From NCBI GenBank assembly GCA_030637845.1, contig DAOWFT010000149.1, positions 1 to 13,021 on the forward strand: a stretch of 13,021 nt of DNA. The letters run 5' to 3'. The translations under genes were made by a program, and so were the position numbers. Every line of letters begins with the position of its first letter. Within the stretch, counting starts at the first letter, position 1. Shown here in pieces: positions 5,747 through 12,959 of this stretch. The DNA comes from Thalassospiraceae bacterium. GTDB lineage: Bacteria > Pseudomonadota > Alphaproteobacteria > Rhodospirillales > Magnetovibrionaceae. A model generated the notes under the pieces. The model was not told the origin of the DNA and ran no database searches. It was given only the letters and a program-made list of their open reading frames with translations.

Positions 5747-5800
5747 AAGTGAAAATACTTTAATGTCCGGGCCGACACTTAAATTATTAAAGGAATAGAT

Positions 5801-6445
5801 GTGTTTCAGGGCAAGGACATTACCTGCATCCGGGGCGAAAGGCTGGTTTTTACCGGCCTTGATTTTTCCGTAGGCTCAGGCGGCGCGCTGGTGCTAATCG
5901 GCCCCAATGGTTCGGGCAAATCATCCTTGCTTAGAATGATGGCCGGTTTGTTAAGGCCGGCATCGGGAAAAATGGAATGGAACGGCGAAAACGCGCTGGA
6001 TGATTTTGATGAACACGCATCGAACCTTCACTATGTCGGCCATCACGATGCGGTTAAGCCGGTACTAAGCGTTCTTGAAAATGTTCGTTTCTGGGCCGGG
6101 GTGCGCGGTGGCGAGGTCAGCGATAAAAATATTCTAACCGCACTTGATGCCTTTGCTGCCAAACATTTGGCCGACATTCCCGGACGTTTTCTTTCTGCCG
6201 GACAAAAACGCCGGGTCAATCTTGCCCGCATTATTGCCGCACCCGCGCCATTGTGGTTGCTGGATGAACCGACCACCGCCTTAGACCGCGCCTCTATTTC
6301 CCTATTGGATAAAGCGATAAAACACCACCGCGAAGGCGGCGGCATAGTCGTGCTTTCAACCCATGCCGATATAGACCTGGAGGCGGCAACGGTTCTTGAT
6401 ATTTCAGATTATTCTCTTAAAAAAATTGAACGGGGTGCCGCATAA
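5801..6445 (+). CDS. ccmA: CcmA, haem exporter ATP-binding protein
   Basis: The product is a 214-residue ABC ATPase subunit of the CcmABCD complex, in which ATP hydrolysis frees holo-CcmE from CcmC. The motifs are Walker A GPNGSGKS (34-41), signature LSAGQKRR (131-138), Walker B LWLLDEP (151-157), D-loop ALD (160-162) and the switch His188. The length is normal for CcmA, which is smaller than most ABC ATPases. GTG at 5801 is the start: AGGA lies six bases upstream, and the reading frame offers no better ATG nearby. It is the first gene of the ccm operon and follows the terminator at 5712-5746. Its TAA stop is directly followed by the ccmB ATG, so the two are probably coupled in translation. 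Confidence 0.96.
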   Translation: MFQGKDITCIRGERLVFTGLDFSVGSGGALVLIGPNGSGKSSLLRMMAGLLRPASGKMEWNGENALDDFDEHASNLHYVGHHDAVKPVLSVLENVRFWAGVRGGEVSDKNILTALDAFAAKHLADIPGRFLSAGQKRRVNLARIIAAPAPLWLLDEPTTALDRASISLLDKAIKHHREGGGIVVLSTHADIDLEAATVLDISDYSLKKIERGAA

Positions 6446-7111
6446 ATGAAACAGTTTGCATTCCTTGTTCGCCGCGACCTCAGCCTTGCTTTTCGCCAAG
6501 GCATGGACTCGCTTATGGTTGTGGCATTTTTTGTTATTGCCGTGGTGCTGTTTCCCTTGGGCGTTGGCCCGGAACCGGGAACGCTGGCCCGTATATCATC
6601 GGGGGTTATTTGGGTGGCGGCATTATTGTCGGCGATGCTTTCGCTGGAACGGCTTTTCCAAACCGATTATGAAGACGGCTCACTTGAATTGCTGGCGCTT
6701 TCATCCCTGCCGATGGAGGTAACCGTGCTGGCCAAGGTTACGGCCCATTGGATAACCACCGGGTTGCCGTTAATTATTGCCGCCCCGGTGCTGGCGGTGC
6801 TGATGCAGATGGAAACCGAGGGCTTCGTCATTTTAATTGTTGCGCTGTTGTTGGGCACGCCTTCGCTAAGCCTGATCGGCGCAGTCGGGGCGGCATTAAT
6901 ACTTGGCTCGCGCCGGGGCGGAGTGTTGCTCTCTTTGCTGGTGCTGCCGCTTTATATTCCGATACTTATATTTGGGGTTTCGGCCGTGGACGGGGCCATT
7001 GGCGGCTATGAGTTTAAGGCGCAACTGCTTATTTTATCAGGCTTTTTTATTGGCTCGCTGGCCCTGACCCCATGGGCGGGCGCGGCCGGGCTCAGGCAGG
7101 CTTTGGAATAG
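6446..7111 (+). CDS. ccmB: CcmB, haem exporter permease
   Basis: The product is a 221-residue inner-membrane protein that forms the membrane half of the CcmAB transporter. About six membrane helices can be placed near 22-39, 50-67, 102-121, 127-151, 158-178 and 193-215. The conserved cytoplasmic loop FQTDYEDGSLE (71-81), which contacts CcmA, is present. The ATG abuts the ccmA stop codon. After the TAG the operon opens into a 158-base gap before ccmC, the only large gap between ccm genes. The length and the topology are normal for the family, and no damage is seen. Confidence 0.96.
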   Translation: MKQFAFLVRRDLSLAFRQGMDSLMVVAFFVIAVVLFPLGVGPEPGTLARISSGVIWVAALLSAMLSLERLFQTDYEDGSLELLALSSLPMEVTVLAKVTAHWITTGLPLIIAAPVLAVLMQMETEGFVILIVALLLGTPSLSLIGAVGAALILGSRRGGVLLSLLVLPLYIPILIFGVSAVDGAIGGYEFKAQLLILSGFFIGSLALTPWAGAAGLRQALE

Positions 7112-7117
7112 AGAATA

Positions 7118-7240
7118 TATTGCCTCATTTTGGCCACGACTGTCTGTATGACTGTCTTCATGATTATTTGGCACCTAAGGTTCATCTAAAGTGTAGGCAG
7201 CTTATTAAAAAACAGGTAAAACCTTGCCTTTGAGGCAATA
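7118..7240 (+). promoter_or_regulatory. structured intercistronic region between ccmB and ccmC
   Basis: TATTGCCTCA (ending 7127) and TGAGGCAATA (7231-7240) are exact 10-bp reverse complements that could close a loop of about 100 bases. A small hairpin TTGCCT/AGGCAA (7224-7238) competes with that pairing. GACTGTCT is repeated at 7138-7145 and 7150-7157, one 12-base period apart. No gene is visible. It could be an internal promoter region, an mRNA processing site or a regulator site; I see no convincing promoter. Confidence 0.35.
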
Positions 7241-7269
7241 ACAATTTGAATAATTTGTAAGGAAGACCA

Positions 7270-8001
7270 TTGGCCGACCTCCACCGCTTTGCGAACCCAA
7301 CCAGATTTTTAAAACTTGCAGGCTACATCCAGCCGTGGGCATTGGCTGTGTTTTTGATTTCACTTTCAGTTGGCCTGTATATGTCGTTTTTCACCGCACC
7401 GGCTGATTACCAGCAGGGCGAAAGCGCACGTATTATGTATGTGCATGTGCCGGCTGCATGGATGGCAATGTTTTGTTATACCATAATGGCGCTGGCTTCG
7501 GCGGTGTCGCTTATCTGGAAACATCCACTGGCCGATGTTTCGGCCAGATCAACCGCACCGGTTGGCGCTGCCTTTACATTTTTAGCACTAGTCACAGGGT
7601 CTCTTTGGGGCAAGCCCATGTGGGGAACATGGTGGGTCTGGGATGCGCGCCTGACCTCGGTTCTTGTTTTGTTGTTTCTTTATATTGGTTACATGGCACT
7701 GCAAGGCGCATTTGATGACCGGGTAAGGGCCGCCAAGGCATCGGCCATTTTAGCCTTGGTCGGTTTTGTAAACGTTCCCATAATTAAATTTTCTGTCGAT
7801 TGGTGGAACACGCTACATCAACCCGCTAGCGTTGTAAAAATGAGCGGCTCTTCCATTCATCCATCAATGCTGTGGCCGCTTCTTATTATGGCAATCGCGT
7901 TCAAGGCTTACTATGTATGGATATTGCTGGTGCGGATGCGTTCTGAACTGGTCGCAAACAAGGTTCGCATACTTCGCCTAAAACAGGTTCATGGTGGATA
8001 G
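7270..8001 (+). CDS. ccmC: CcmC, haem-handling membrane protein
   Basis: The product is a 243-residue inner-membrane protein of the haem handling (HHP) family. It presents haem to CcmE at the periplasmic face. The tryptophan-rich WWD motif WGTWWVWDARLTS is at 118-130. The two axial haem ligands are His59 in MYVHVP and His183 in LHQP, almost the same numbering as in E. coli CcmC (60 and 184). Six membrane helices fit the sequence. The start is TTG at 7270, preceded by AAGGAAG at about five bases. No ATG is available before residue 38, which lies inside the first helix region. A 6-bp hairpin overlaps the stop codon. Confidence 0.97.
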   Translation: MADLHRFANPTRFLKLAGYIQPWALAVFLISLSVGLYMSFFTAPADYQQGESARIMYVHVPAAWMAMFCYTIMALASAVSLIWKHPLADVSARSTAPVGAAFTFLALVTGSLWGKPMWGTWWVWDARLTSVLVLLFLYIGYMALQGAFDDRVRAAKASAILALVGFVNVPIIKFSVDWWNTLHQPASVVKMSGSSIHPSMLWPLLIMAIAFKAYYVWILLVRMRSELVANKVRILRLKQVHGG

Positions 8002-8016
8002 GCACCAATAGGTGCC
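8001..8016 (+). repeat. small hairpin at the ccmC stop, before ccmD
   Basis: GGCACC (8001-8006) and GGTGCC (8011-8016) pair around AATA, starting on the last base of the ccmC stop codon. There is no T-run after it, so it is not a terminator. It sits 15 bases before the ccmD ribosome site and could tune translation of ccmD or protect the mRNA. Confidence 0.4.
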
Positions 8017-8042
8017 AATAGAATAAAAAACGGAGAAGACTT

Positions 8043-8222
8043 TTGGGTGAATTTCTGGAAATGGGCGGATACGCCGCTTTTGTATGGCCTGCTTATGGTT
8101 TGAGCGCAGGCGTGCTTGGGCTGGTGGCGTGGTTCAGCCTTCAAGGTTTGAAAGACACGCAAAAAATGTTTGATCGGCTTTCGGCAGCAACAGAAAATGA
8201 TGAAAGAAAATCTGACAAATGA
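8043..8222 (+). CDS. ccmD: CcmD, small membrane subunit of the CcmABCD complex
   Basis: The product is a 59-residue membrane protein with one helix, about residues 11-33. It tethers CcmABC and is needed to release holo-CcmE. The family signature is clear: EFLEMGGYAAFVWPAYGLS (3-21), followed by a hydrophobic run and a charged cytoplasmic tail (LKDTQKMFDRL, then ENDERKSDK). The start is TTG at 8043, with GGAG at 8032-8035, seven bases before it. The only in-frame ATG nearby is at residue 7, inside the conserved motif. The TGA overlaps the ccmE ATG as ATGA. The position between ccmC and ccmE is the standard one. Its short length and TTG start make it easy to miss. Confidence 0.92.
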   Translation: MGEFLEMGGYAAFVWPAYGLSAGVLGLVAWFSLQGLKDTQKMFDRLSAATENDERKSDK

Positions 8223-8671
8223 AACGCAAACACAAAAGGCTTACCTTTGTAATTATTGCCATGGCGCTGCTGGGTATCGCGGTGGGTCTTGTGCTAATGG
8301 CGTTTGAAGAAAACATCGTCTTTTTCAACAGCCCAACCGACATAGTTACAAAAAAACCCGGCCCCGATAAGCGTCTCAGGCTTGGTGGTCTGGTAGAGGA
8401 TGGCTCGGTTATGCGCGAAGCCGGATCCGCCGTTGTGCATTTCAAGGTTACCGATATGGAAAATTCAGTCGCCGTCAGCTTCGAGGGAATTTTGCCTGAC
8501 CTGTTCCGCGAAGGCCAAGGGGTAATAACCGAAGGCAAATATATAAACGGCGTTTTTCAGGCATCCGAAGTTCTGGCCAAGCATGATGAGCAATACATGC
8601 CCCCCGAAGTAGCCGATGCCCTGAAAAAATCCGGCGAATGGCGTGGTGATGAAACCGCGCCAGCCAAATAA
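8219..8671 (+). CDS. ccmE: CcmE, periplasmic haem chaperone
   Basis: The product is a 150-residue chaperone that binds haem covalently in the periplasm and passes it to the CcmF/CcmH ligase. An N-terminal anchor (basic MKRKHKRL, then a helix at about 9-28) precedes an OB-fold beta-barrel of about residues 36-125. The haem-binding motif KHDEQYMPPE (121-130) has the covalent His122 and Tyr126, the classic H-xxx-Y form rather than the Cys variant. The start ATG overlaps the ccmD stop. The C-terminal tail is short and flexible (RGDETAPAK). The protein has the usual family length. Confidence 0.97.
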   Translation: MKRKHKRLTFVIIAMALLGIAVGLVLMAFEENIVFFNSPTDIVTKKPGPDKRLRLGGLVEDGSVMREAGSAVVHFKVTDMENSVAVSFEGILPDLFREGQGVITEGKYINGVFQASEVLAKHDEQYMPPEVADALKKSGEWRGDETAPAK

Positions 8672-8698
8672 TCAGCTAGGCAATAAGGATAAAAAATA

Positions 8699-10684
8699 AT
8701 GGTAATTGAAGCCGGACATTTTGCTCTGATTCTTGCATTAATGGTTGCGGCTTTTCAGGCGGTGGTGCCGATGGTTGGCGCGTATCGCGGTGACAAGGTA
8801 TGGATGAGCTTTGCCGTTCCTTCCGCTATTATTCAGGTTGCTTTGGTTTCAGTTTCATTTGCGGCACTAACCTATTCATATGTTGTTTCTGATTTTTCAG
8901 TTTTAAACGTTGTTTCCAATTCCCATTCCGACAAGCCGATGCTTTACAAGGTATCGGGCGTATGGGGAAACCACGAAGGCTCGATGCTGCTCTGGGTTTA
9001 TATCCTTGCCATTTATGGGGCTGGGGTTGCCATGTTTGGTCGCAACCTGCCACCAACCCTCAAAGCCCGGGTTATTTCAATGCAGGCGTTGGTGGCGCTG
9101 GGTTTTTATCTTTTCATACTTCTTACCTCAAACCCGTTTGAACGCATTTTCCCCCCACCCGCAAATGGGCAGGGCCTTAACCCGTTATTGCAAGACCCAG
9201 GGTTAGCGTTCCACCCGCCGTTTCTTTATCTCGGTTATGTGGGTTTTTCCATTGCCTTTTCATTTGCCGTTGCCGCCCTTATTGAGGGCCGGGTTGATGC
9301 CGCATGGGCCAGATGGGTGCGCCCGTGGACTTTGGCAGCATGGGCATTTTTGACCGTAGGCATCGGCCTTGGTTCGTGGTGGGCCTATTACGAGCTTGGT
9401 TGGGGCGGCTGGTGGTTTTGGGATCCGGTTGAAAACGCATCTTTCATGCCGTGGCTGGTCGGTACCGCGCTATTGCATTCATCCATTGTGGTTGAAAAAC
9501 GAAACACGCTCAAAGCCTGGACAATATTTTTGGCCATTGTCGCGTTTTCATTTTCCCTGTTGGGCACATTCATTGTGCGCTCGGGCGTTTTAACCTCGGT
9601 TCATTCGTTCGCGTCTGATCCTGAACGTGGCGTGTTTATTCTGGTTTTGTTGTTGATAGTGGTTGGCGGCTCGTTCACGTTGTTTGCGTTGCGTGGCCCG
9701 GAATTAAAAGCCGGCGGCCTGTTTCAGCCGGTATCGCGCGAAGGATCGCTACTGCTCAATAACCTGTTGATGACAGTCGCCGCCGCAGTTGTGCTTTTGG
9801 GCACGCTTTATCCATTGTTTATAGATGCCATCAGCGGCGACAAGATTTCTGTCGGCCCACCGTTTTTTAATGCCGCTTTTGTTCCGTTAATGACGCCGGT
9901 GATTATTGTAATGGCCATTGGCCCGTTGCTGGCATGGAAAAGAGGAAATTTAAAAGAGGCTCTGCGGCGTTTGATTTTTGCCGGTGGCGTTACGCTTGCT
10001 ACCTTTGTTTTGGTTATGGCCCTGTCTGATGATGGCTCGTTGATGGCGGCTTTTGGCCTTGCCTTGGCGGCGTGGCTTCTTTTTGGAACGCTCAGCGAAA
10101 TTGTAGTGCGCAGTAAAATGTTTAGGGTTCCATTAATGGTTAGCGTTGCCCGGCTTGTTGGCCTGCCTCGTTCGCAATGGGGCATGAGCATCGCCCATGC
10201 CGGGCTTGGTCTTGCCATAATCGGCATGGTCGGCTCAACCGTATGGAAGCAGGAAAAAATTAGCGTAATGAACCCGGGTGAAACGGTTCAGGTCGCCGGT
10301 TACGACTATACCTTTATCGGCGCCCGCCAATTTCCCGGGCCAAATTATATTGCCACCCGGGGCAAGTTTACGGTGGCCAAAGATGGCGTGCCCGTAACCG
10401 AGCTATACCCCGAAGACCGGGTTTATCCGGTGCGTGCAATGCCCACAACCGAAGCCGCAATTCACACAATGGCCTCTGCCGATCTTTATGTTGCACTGGG
10501 CAACAAGGAAGAGAACGGCAAAGGTTACGTTGTGCGTATTTATCACAACCCATTGGTGGTGTGGATATGGATTGGTCTTTTGGCATTGGTCGCGGGCAGT
10601 GTCGTCAGCCTGTCTGACCGTCGCCACCGTGTTGGTGCGCCGGAACGATCCAAGGCGGCTGCCACCCTTAAGGCAGCGGAATAA
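8699..10684 (+). CDS. ccmF: CcmF, haem lyase core subunit
   Basis: The product is a 661-residue multi-spanning inner-membrane protein, the core of cytochrome c haem ligase. It takes haem from CcmE and attaches it to apocytochrome CXXCH. The WWD motif WGGWWFWDPVENASFMPW spans 235-252. Candidate haem-ligating histidines are His172 (FHPP), His260 (LLHS), His302 (VHSF) and His500 (IAHAG), matching the four conserved histidines of E. coli CcmF. A periplasmic domain lies at about 518-618 before a final membrane helix (about 619-637). ATG at 8699 has AAGGA nine bases upstream. The gene is complete. The ccmG ribosome site overlaps its stop codon region. Confidence 0.98.
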   Translation: MVIEAGHFALILALMVAAFQAVVPMVGAYRGDKVWMSFAVPSAIIQVALVSVSFAALTYSYVVSDFSVLNVVSNSHSDKPMLYKVSGVWGNHEGSMLLWVYILAIYGAGVAMFGRNLPPTLKARVISMQALVALGFYLFILLTSNPFERIFPPPANGQGLNPLLQDPGLAFHPPFLYLGYVGFSIAFSFAVAALIEGRVDAAWARWVRPWTLAAWAFLTVGIGLGSWWAYYELGWGGWWFWDPVENASFMPWLVGTALLHSSIVVEKRNTLKAWTIFLAIVAFSFSLLGTFIVRSGVLTSVHSFASDPERGVFILVLLLIVVGGSFTLFALRGPELKAGGLFQPVSREGSLLLNNLLMTVAAAVVLLGTLYPLFIDAISGDKISVGPPFFNAAFVPLMTPVIIVMAIGPLLAWKRGNLKEALRRLIFAGGVTLATFVLVMALSDDGSLMAAFGLALAAWLLFGTLSEIVVRSKMFRVPLMVSVARLVGLPRSQWGMSIAHAGLGLAIIGMVGSTVWKQEKISVMNPGETVQVAGYDYTFIGARQFPGPNYIATRGKFTVAKDGVPVTELYPEDRVYPVRAMPTTEAAIHTMASADLYVALGNKEENGKGYVVRIYHNPLVVWIWIGLLALVAGSVVSLSDRRHRVGAPERSKAAATLKAAE

Positions 10685-10693
10685 GGGGCGGTC

Positions 10694-11248
10694 ATGCGTA
10701 GGCTTATTTATATAATCCCCCTGCTCGTGCTTTTAGGTGTCGGGGCGGCGTCCATTGTTCAGATGAAATCAGGCGTTCCCGCAAATGAGCTGCCCTCGGT
10801 TCTGATTGATCGCCCGGTTCCCGATTTCACCCTGGCCGCCATCAAGGGCCAAGAGGTTGGCTTTTCAAGCGAGGATTTAAAAGGTCAGGTAACGCTGGTG
10901 AACCTTTTTGGTTCGTGGTGCCTTGCCTGCCTGATCGAGCATCCATTTTTGATGCGGGTGAAGGAGCAAAACCTTGTCCCTATTTTTGGTCTCGACTGGC
11001 GGGAAAAAACCCCCGATGCCGGGCCGCGCTGGCTTGAAAAATGGGGAAACCCCTATACCCGCATCGGTGACGATCCGGATTCAAAGGGCGCAATTTCTTT
11101 GGGCGTTACCGGTGCACCGGAAAGCTTTATCGTCGATAAAAAAGGTATCATTCGCTACAAACACATCGGCCCCATAACGCCCGATGTCTGGGACGAAACC
11201 CTGTGGCCGATAATTCAAAAGCTAAAGCAGGAAAGGCCGGAACAGTAA
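10694..11248 (+). CDS. ccmG: CcmG/DsbE thioredoxin-like thiol reductant
   Basis: The product is a 184-residue membrane-anchored periplasmic thioredoxin. It reduces the disulfide of apocytochrome c or CcmH so that haem can be attached. An N-terminal anchor helix at about 4-22 is followed by the thioredoxin fold from about residue 40. The redox motif is W75-C76-L-A-C79, followed by the conserved acidic EHP (82-84). The cis-proline loop GVTGAPESF (137-145) has Pro142. The residue before the second Cys is Ala where CcmG/DsbE proteins usually have Pro, which may shift the redox potential. The ATG at 10694 has AAGGGG in front. The TAA overlaps the ccmH ATG as TAATG. Family and role are secure. Confidence 0.95.
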   Translation: MRRLIYIIPLLVLLGVGAASIVQMKSGVPANELPSVLIDRPVPDFTLAAIKGQEVGFSSEDLKGQVTLVNLFGSWCLACLIEHPFLMRVKEQNLVPIFGLDWREKTPDAGPRWLEKWGNPYTRIGDDPDSKGAISLGVTGAPESFIVDKKGIIRYKHIGPITPDVWDETLWPIIQKLKQERPEQ

Positions 11249-11766
11249 TGAAAAAAATATTTAGCGTTTTTGCATTCATGTTGTTGGTTTTGTCTTTTTC
11301 TGTCCCGGCAGGAGCCATCGAGCCCGATGAAATACTTTCCGACCCGGCGCTGGAAACCCGCGCCCGTGAGGTCAGCAAGCAGCTGCGCTGCGTAGTTTGC
11401 CAGAACCAGTCAATTGACGATTCCAATGCCGACCTTGCTCGCGATATGCGCTTGTTGGTGCGCGACCGTATTCTTGCCGGCGACAGCAACCAAAACGTGC
11501 TTGATTATATGGTTGATAGTTATGGTGATTATGTGTTGCTCAATCCACCGTTCAAGACATCGACCGCATTGCTGTGGTTGGGACCTATCATAATTTTCGT
11601 TCTCGGGTTTGTGGCGGTTGGATTTTATTTCCGCAGACGTCCAGATGAAAATATCACAAACACGTTAAATCAAACTCCGCTAGGTGACGATGAGCGGGCA
11701 AAACTTGAACGCGAATTTTCTGCCCCCAGTAATGATGACGACAATAATAAAGGAAACAGCAAATGA
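11248..11766 (+). CDS. ccmH: CcmH (CcmH/CycL type), apocytochrome thiol-disulfide subunit
   Basis: The product is a 172-residue periplasmic-facing protein of the haem ligase complex. A signal peptide (about 1-23, ending PAGA) is followed by the family motif LRCVVCQNQSIDDSNADLA (47-65), with the redox pair C48 and C51. The helical domain ends near residue 104 and a C-terminal anchor helix spans about 106-127. The tail is acidic and rich in Asn and Asp. This is the short form, with the TPR part encoded separately as ccmI rather than fused as in E. coli. ATG at 11248 is chosen because it overlaps the ccmG stop and starts the signal peptide (MKKIF). An in-frame ATG at 11203 lies inside ccmG. The TGA overlaps the ccmI ATG. 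Confidence 0.95.
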   Translation: MKKIFSVFAFMLLVLSFSVPAGAIEPDEILSDPALETRAREVSKQLRCVVCQNQSIDDSNADLARDMRLLVRDRILAGDSNQNVLDYMVDSYGDYVLLNPPFKTSTALLWLGPIIIFVLGFVAVGFYFRRRPDENITNTLNQTPLGDDERAKLEREFSAPSNDDDNNKGNSK

Positions 11767-12959
11767 CCGGGTTTTGGATAGCCGCAACCCTGATGACGGT
11801 AATCACGTTGGGTGTGCTGATGTTTCCTGCTATTCGCAGAGGCGTGGCCGATGCCGCAACGCGTAAAGATTTTGATCTAACCGTTTACAAGGACCAGTTG
11901 AAAGAAGTTGATCGCGATTTGGAACGCGGCCTTCTTTCCCAGGATCAGGCCGTTTCCGCCCGCACCGAGATTGAGCGACGGATGCTGGGCACCATGGAGG
12001 CAACCGGAGAAATAACAAAAACCGACGTTGGCAATAAAAGCTCCGGTGGCAAAAATCCCGCAGCGGTAATGCTGATGTTTGCGCTGTTGGTGATTGTACC
12101 GTTGGGGGCGTTTGGGATTTATCTGAACCTGGGTCAGCCATCAATGCCCGATCAGCCGCTGGCGTCTCGGGCGCAACAATTAAAAGAAGCAACCGAAGGG
12201 CGCGCCAAAATTGCAGAAATGGTTACCAAGCTTGAACGCCAGATGAAGGATAACCCCGATGATCCCAACGGCTGGGCATTATTGGGCCGCAGCTATCAGG
12301 CCATGGGGCGGTTTGGTGATGCGGTTAATGCATTGAAAAAACTTGTCGAACTTACAAGCAACGACACCGAAGCATTGGCAATGCTGGCCGAAGCATTGGT
12401 AGAAATGGACGAAGGCTCGGTATCGCTAAAAGCAGTTGAATTGTTGAAAAACGTGCAGGCCGTGGACCCGGCTGACCCCCGGCCATATTTTTATATCGGT
12501 CTTGAACGCCAGCAAAAAGGCGATTTTCAGGGCGCGGTAAACGAATGGGCGGAACTTTTAAATTATTCCCCCGCCAATGCCCAGTGGGTTCCGGAAATGC
12601 AAAAACGCATTTCAACACTGGTTGACGAAAACGGCCTCAAAGCCCCGAAGATTGTGTTGCTGGCACCCGTTCAACAAAGCGCGCCACAACAATCTGATGC
12701 GCAGTCAGATTCCCAGGCAAATTCCCAGGCAAATTCTATGGCGCCAACTCAGCAACAAATACAAGACGCCGGGCAGATGAGCGCCGACGAGCAACAGACA
12801 ATGGTACGTTCCATGGTTGAGCGTCTGGCAACACGCCTGAAAGAAAACCCCGACGACCTTGAGGGCTGGCAAAGGCTTGAAAACGCCTACCGGGTATTGG
12901 GCGAAACCGCCAAGGCGGATGAGGCCAAGGCTCAAATCAAACGCTTATCAGGCGGATGA
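11763..12959 (+). CDS. ccmI: CcmI, TPR apocytochrome c chaperone
   Basis: The product is a 398-residue membrane protein that captures apocytochromes c by their C-terminal helix and delivers them to CcmFH. The first membrane helix (4-24) is followed by a cytoplasmic coiled-coil-like loop (about 35-78, with VYKDQLKEVDRDLERGLLS) and a second helix (101-123). The periplasmic part has TPR motifs at about 168-200 and 239-271. A Gln/Ser/Ala-rich linker (about 303-335) with an imperfect SQAN repeat leads to a C-terminal TPR-like helix pair (353-396). In the C-terminal part ENPDDLEGWQRLENAYRVLG echoes DNPDDPNGWALLGRSYQAMG (163-182), which suggests an old duplication. The start overlaps the ccmH stop as ATGA. 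It is the last recognised gene of the operon. Confidence 0.95.
   Translation: MTGFWIAATLMTVITLGVLMFPAIRRGVADAATRKDFDLTVYKDQLKEVDRDLERGLLSQDQAVSARTEIERRMLGTMEATGEITKTDVGNKSSGGKNPAAVMLMFALLVIVPLGAFGIYLNLGQPSMPDQPLASRAQQLKEATEGRAKIAEMVTKLERQMKDNPDDPNGWALLGRSYQAMGRFGDAVNALKKLVELTSNDTEALAMLAEALVEMDEGSVSLKAVELLKNVQAVDPADPRPYFYIGLERQQKGDFQGAVNEWAELLNYSPANAQWVPEMQKRISTLVDENGLKAPKIVLLAPVQQSAPQQSDAQSDSQANSQANSMAPTQQQIQDAGQMSADEQQTMVRSMVERLATRLKENPDDLEGWQRLENAYRVLGETAKADEAKAQIKRLSGG
12709..12737 (+). repeat. 12-bp tandem repeat in the ccmI linker
   Basis: ATTCCCAGGCAA occurs twice in tandem (12709-12720 and 12721-12732), with a partial third copy. It encodes repeated SQAN residues in the flexible linker and keeps the reading frame. 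This kind of repeat can change copy number by slippage. Confidence 0.7.

Noticed and set aside
7148..7189. 13-codon hydrophobic micro-ORF in the ccmB-ccmC gap
   Set aside because: It has no ribosome site, and such a short open frame is expected by chance.
11203..11247. Upstream start for ccmH giving 15 extra residues
   Set aside because: It lies within ccmG and would put a charged stretch before the signal peptide. The ATG at 11248 in the TAATG overlap is the standard arrangement.
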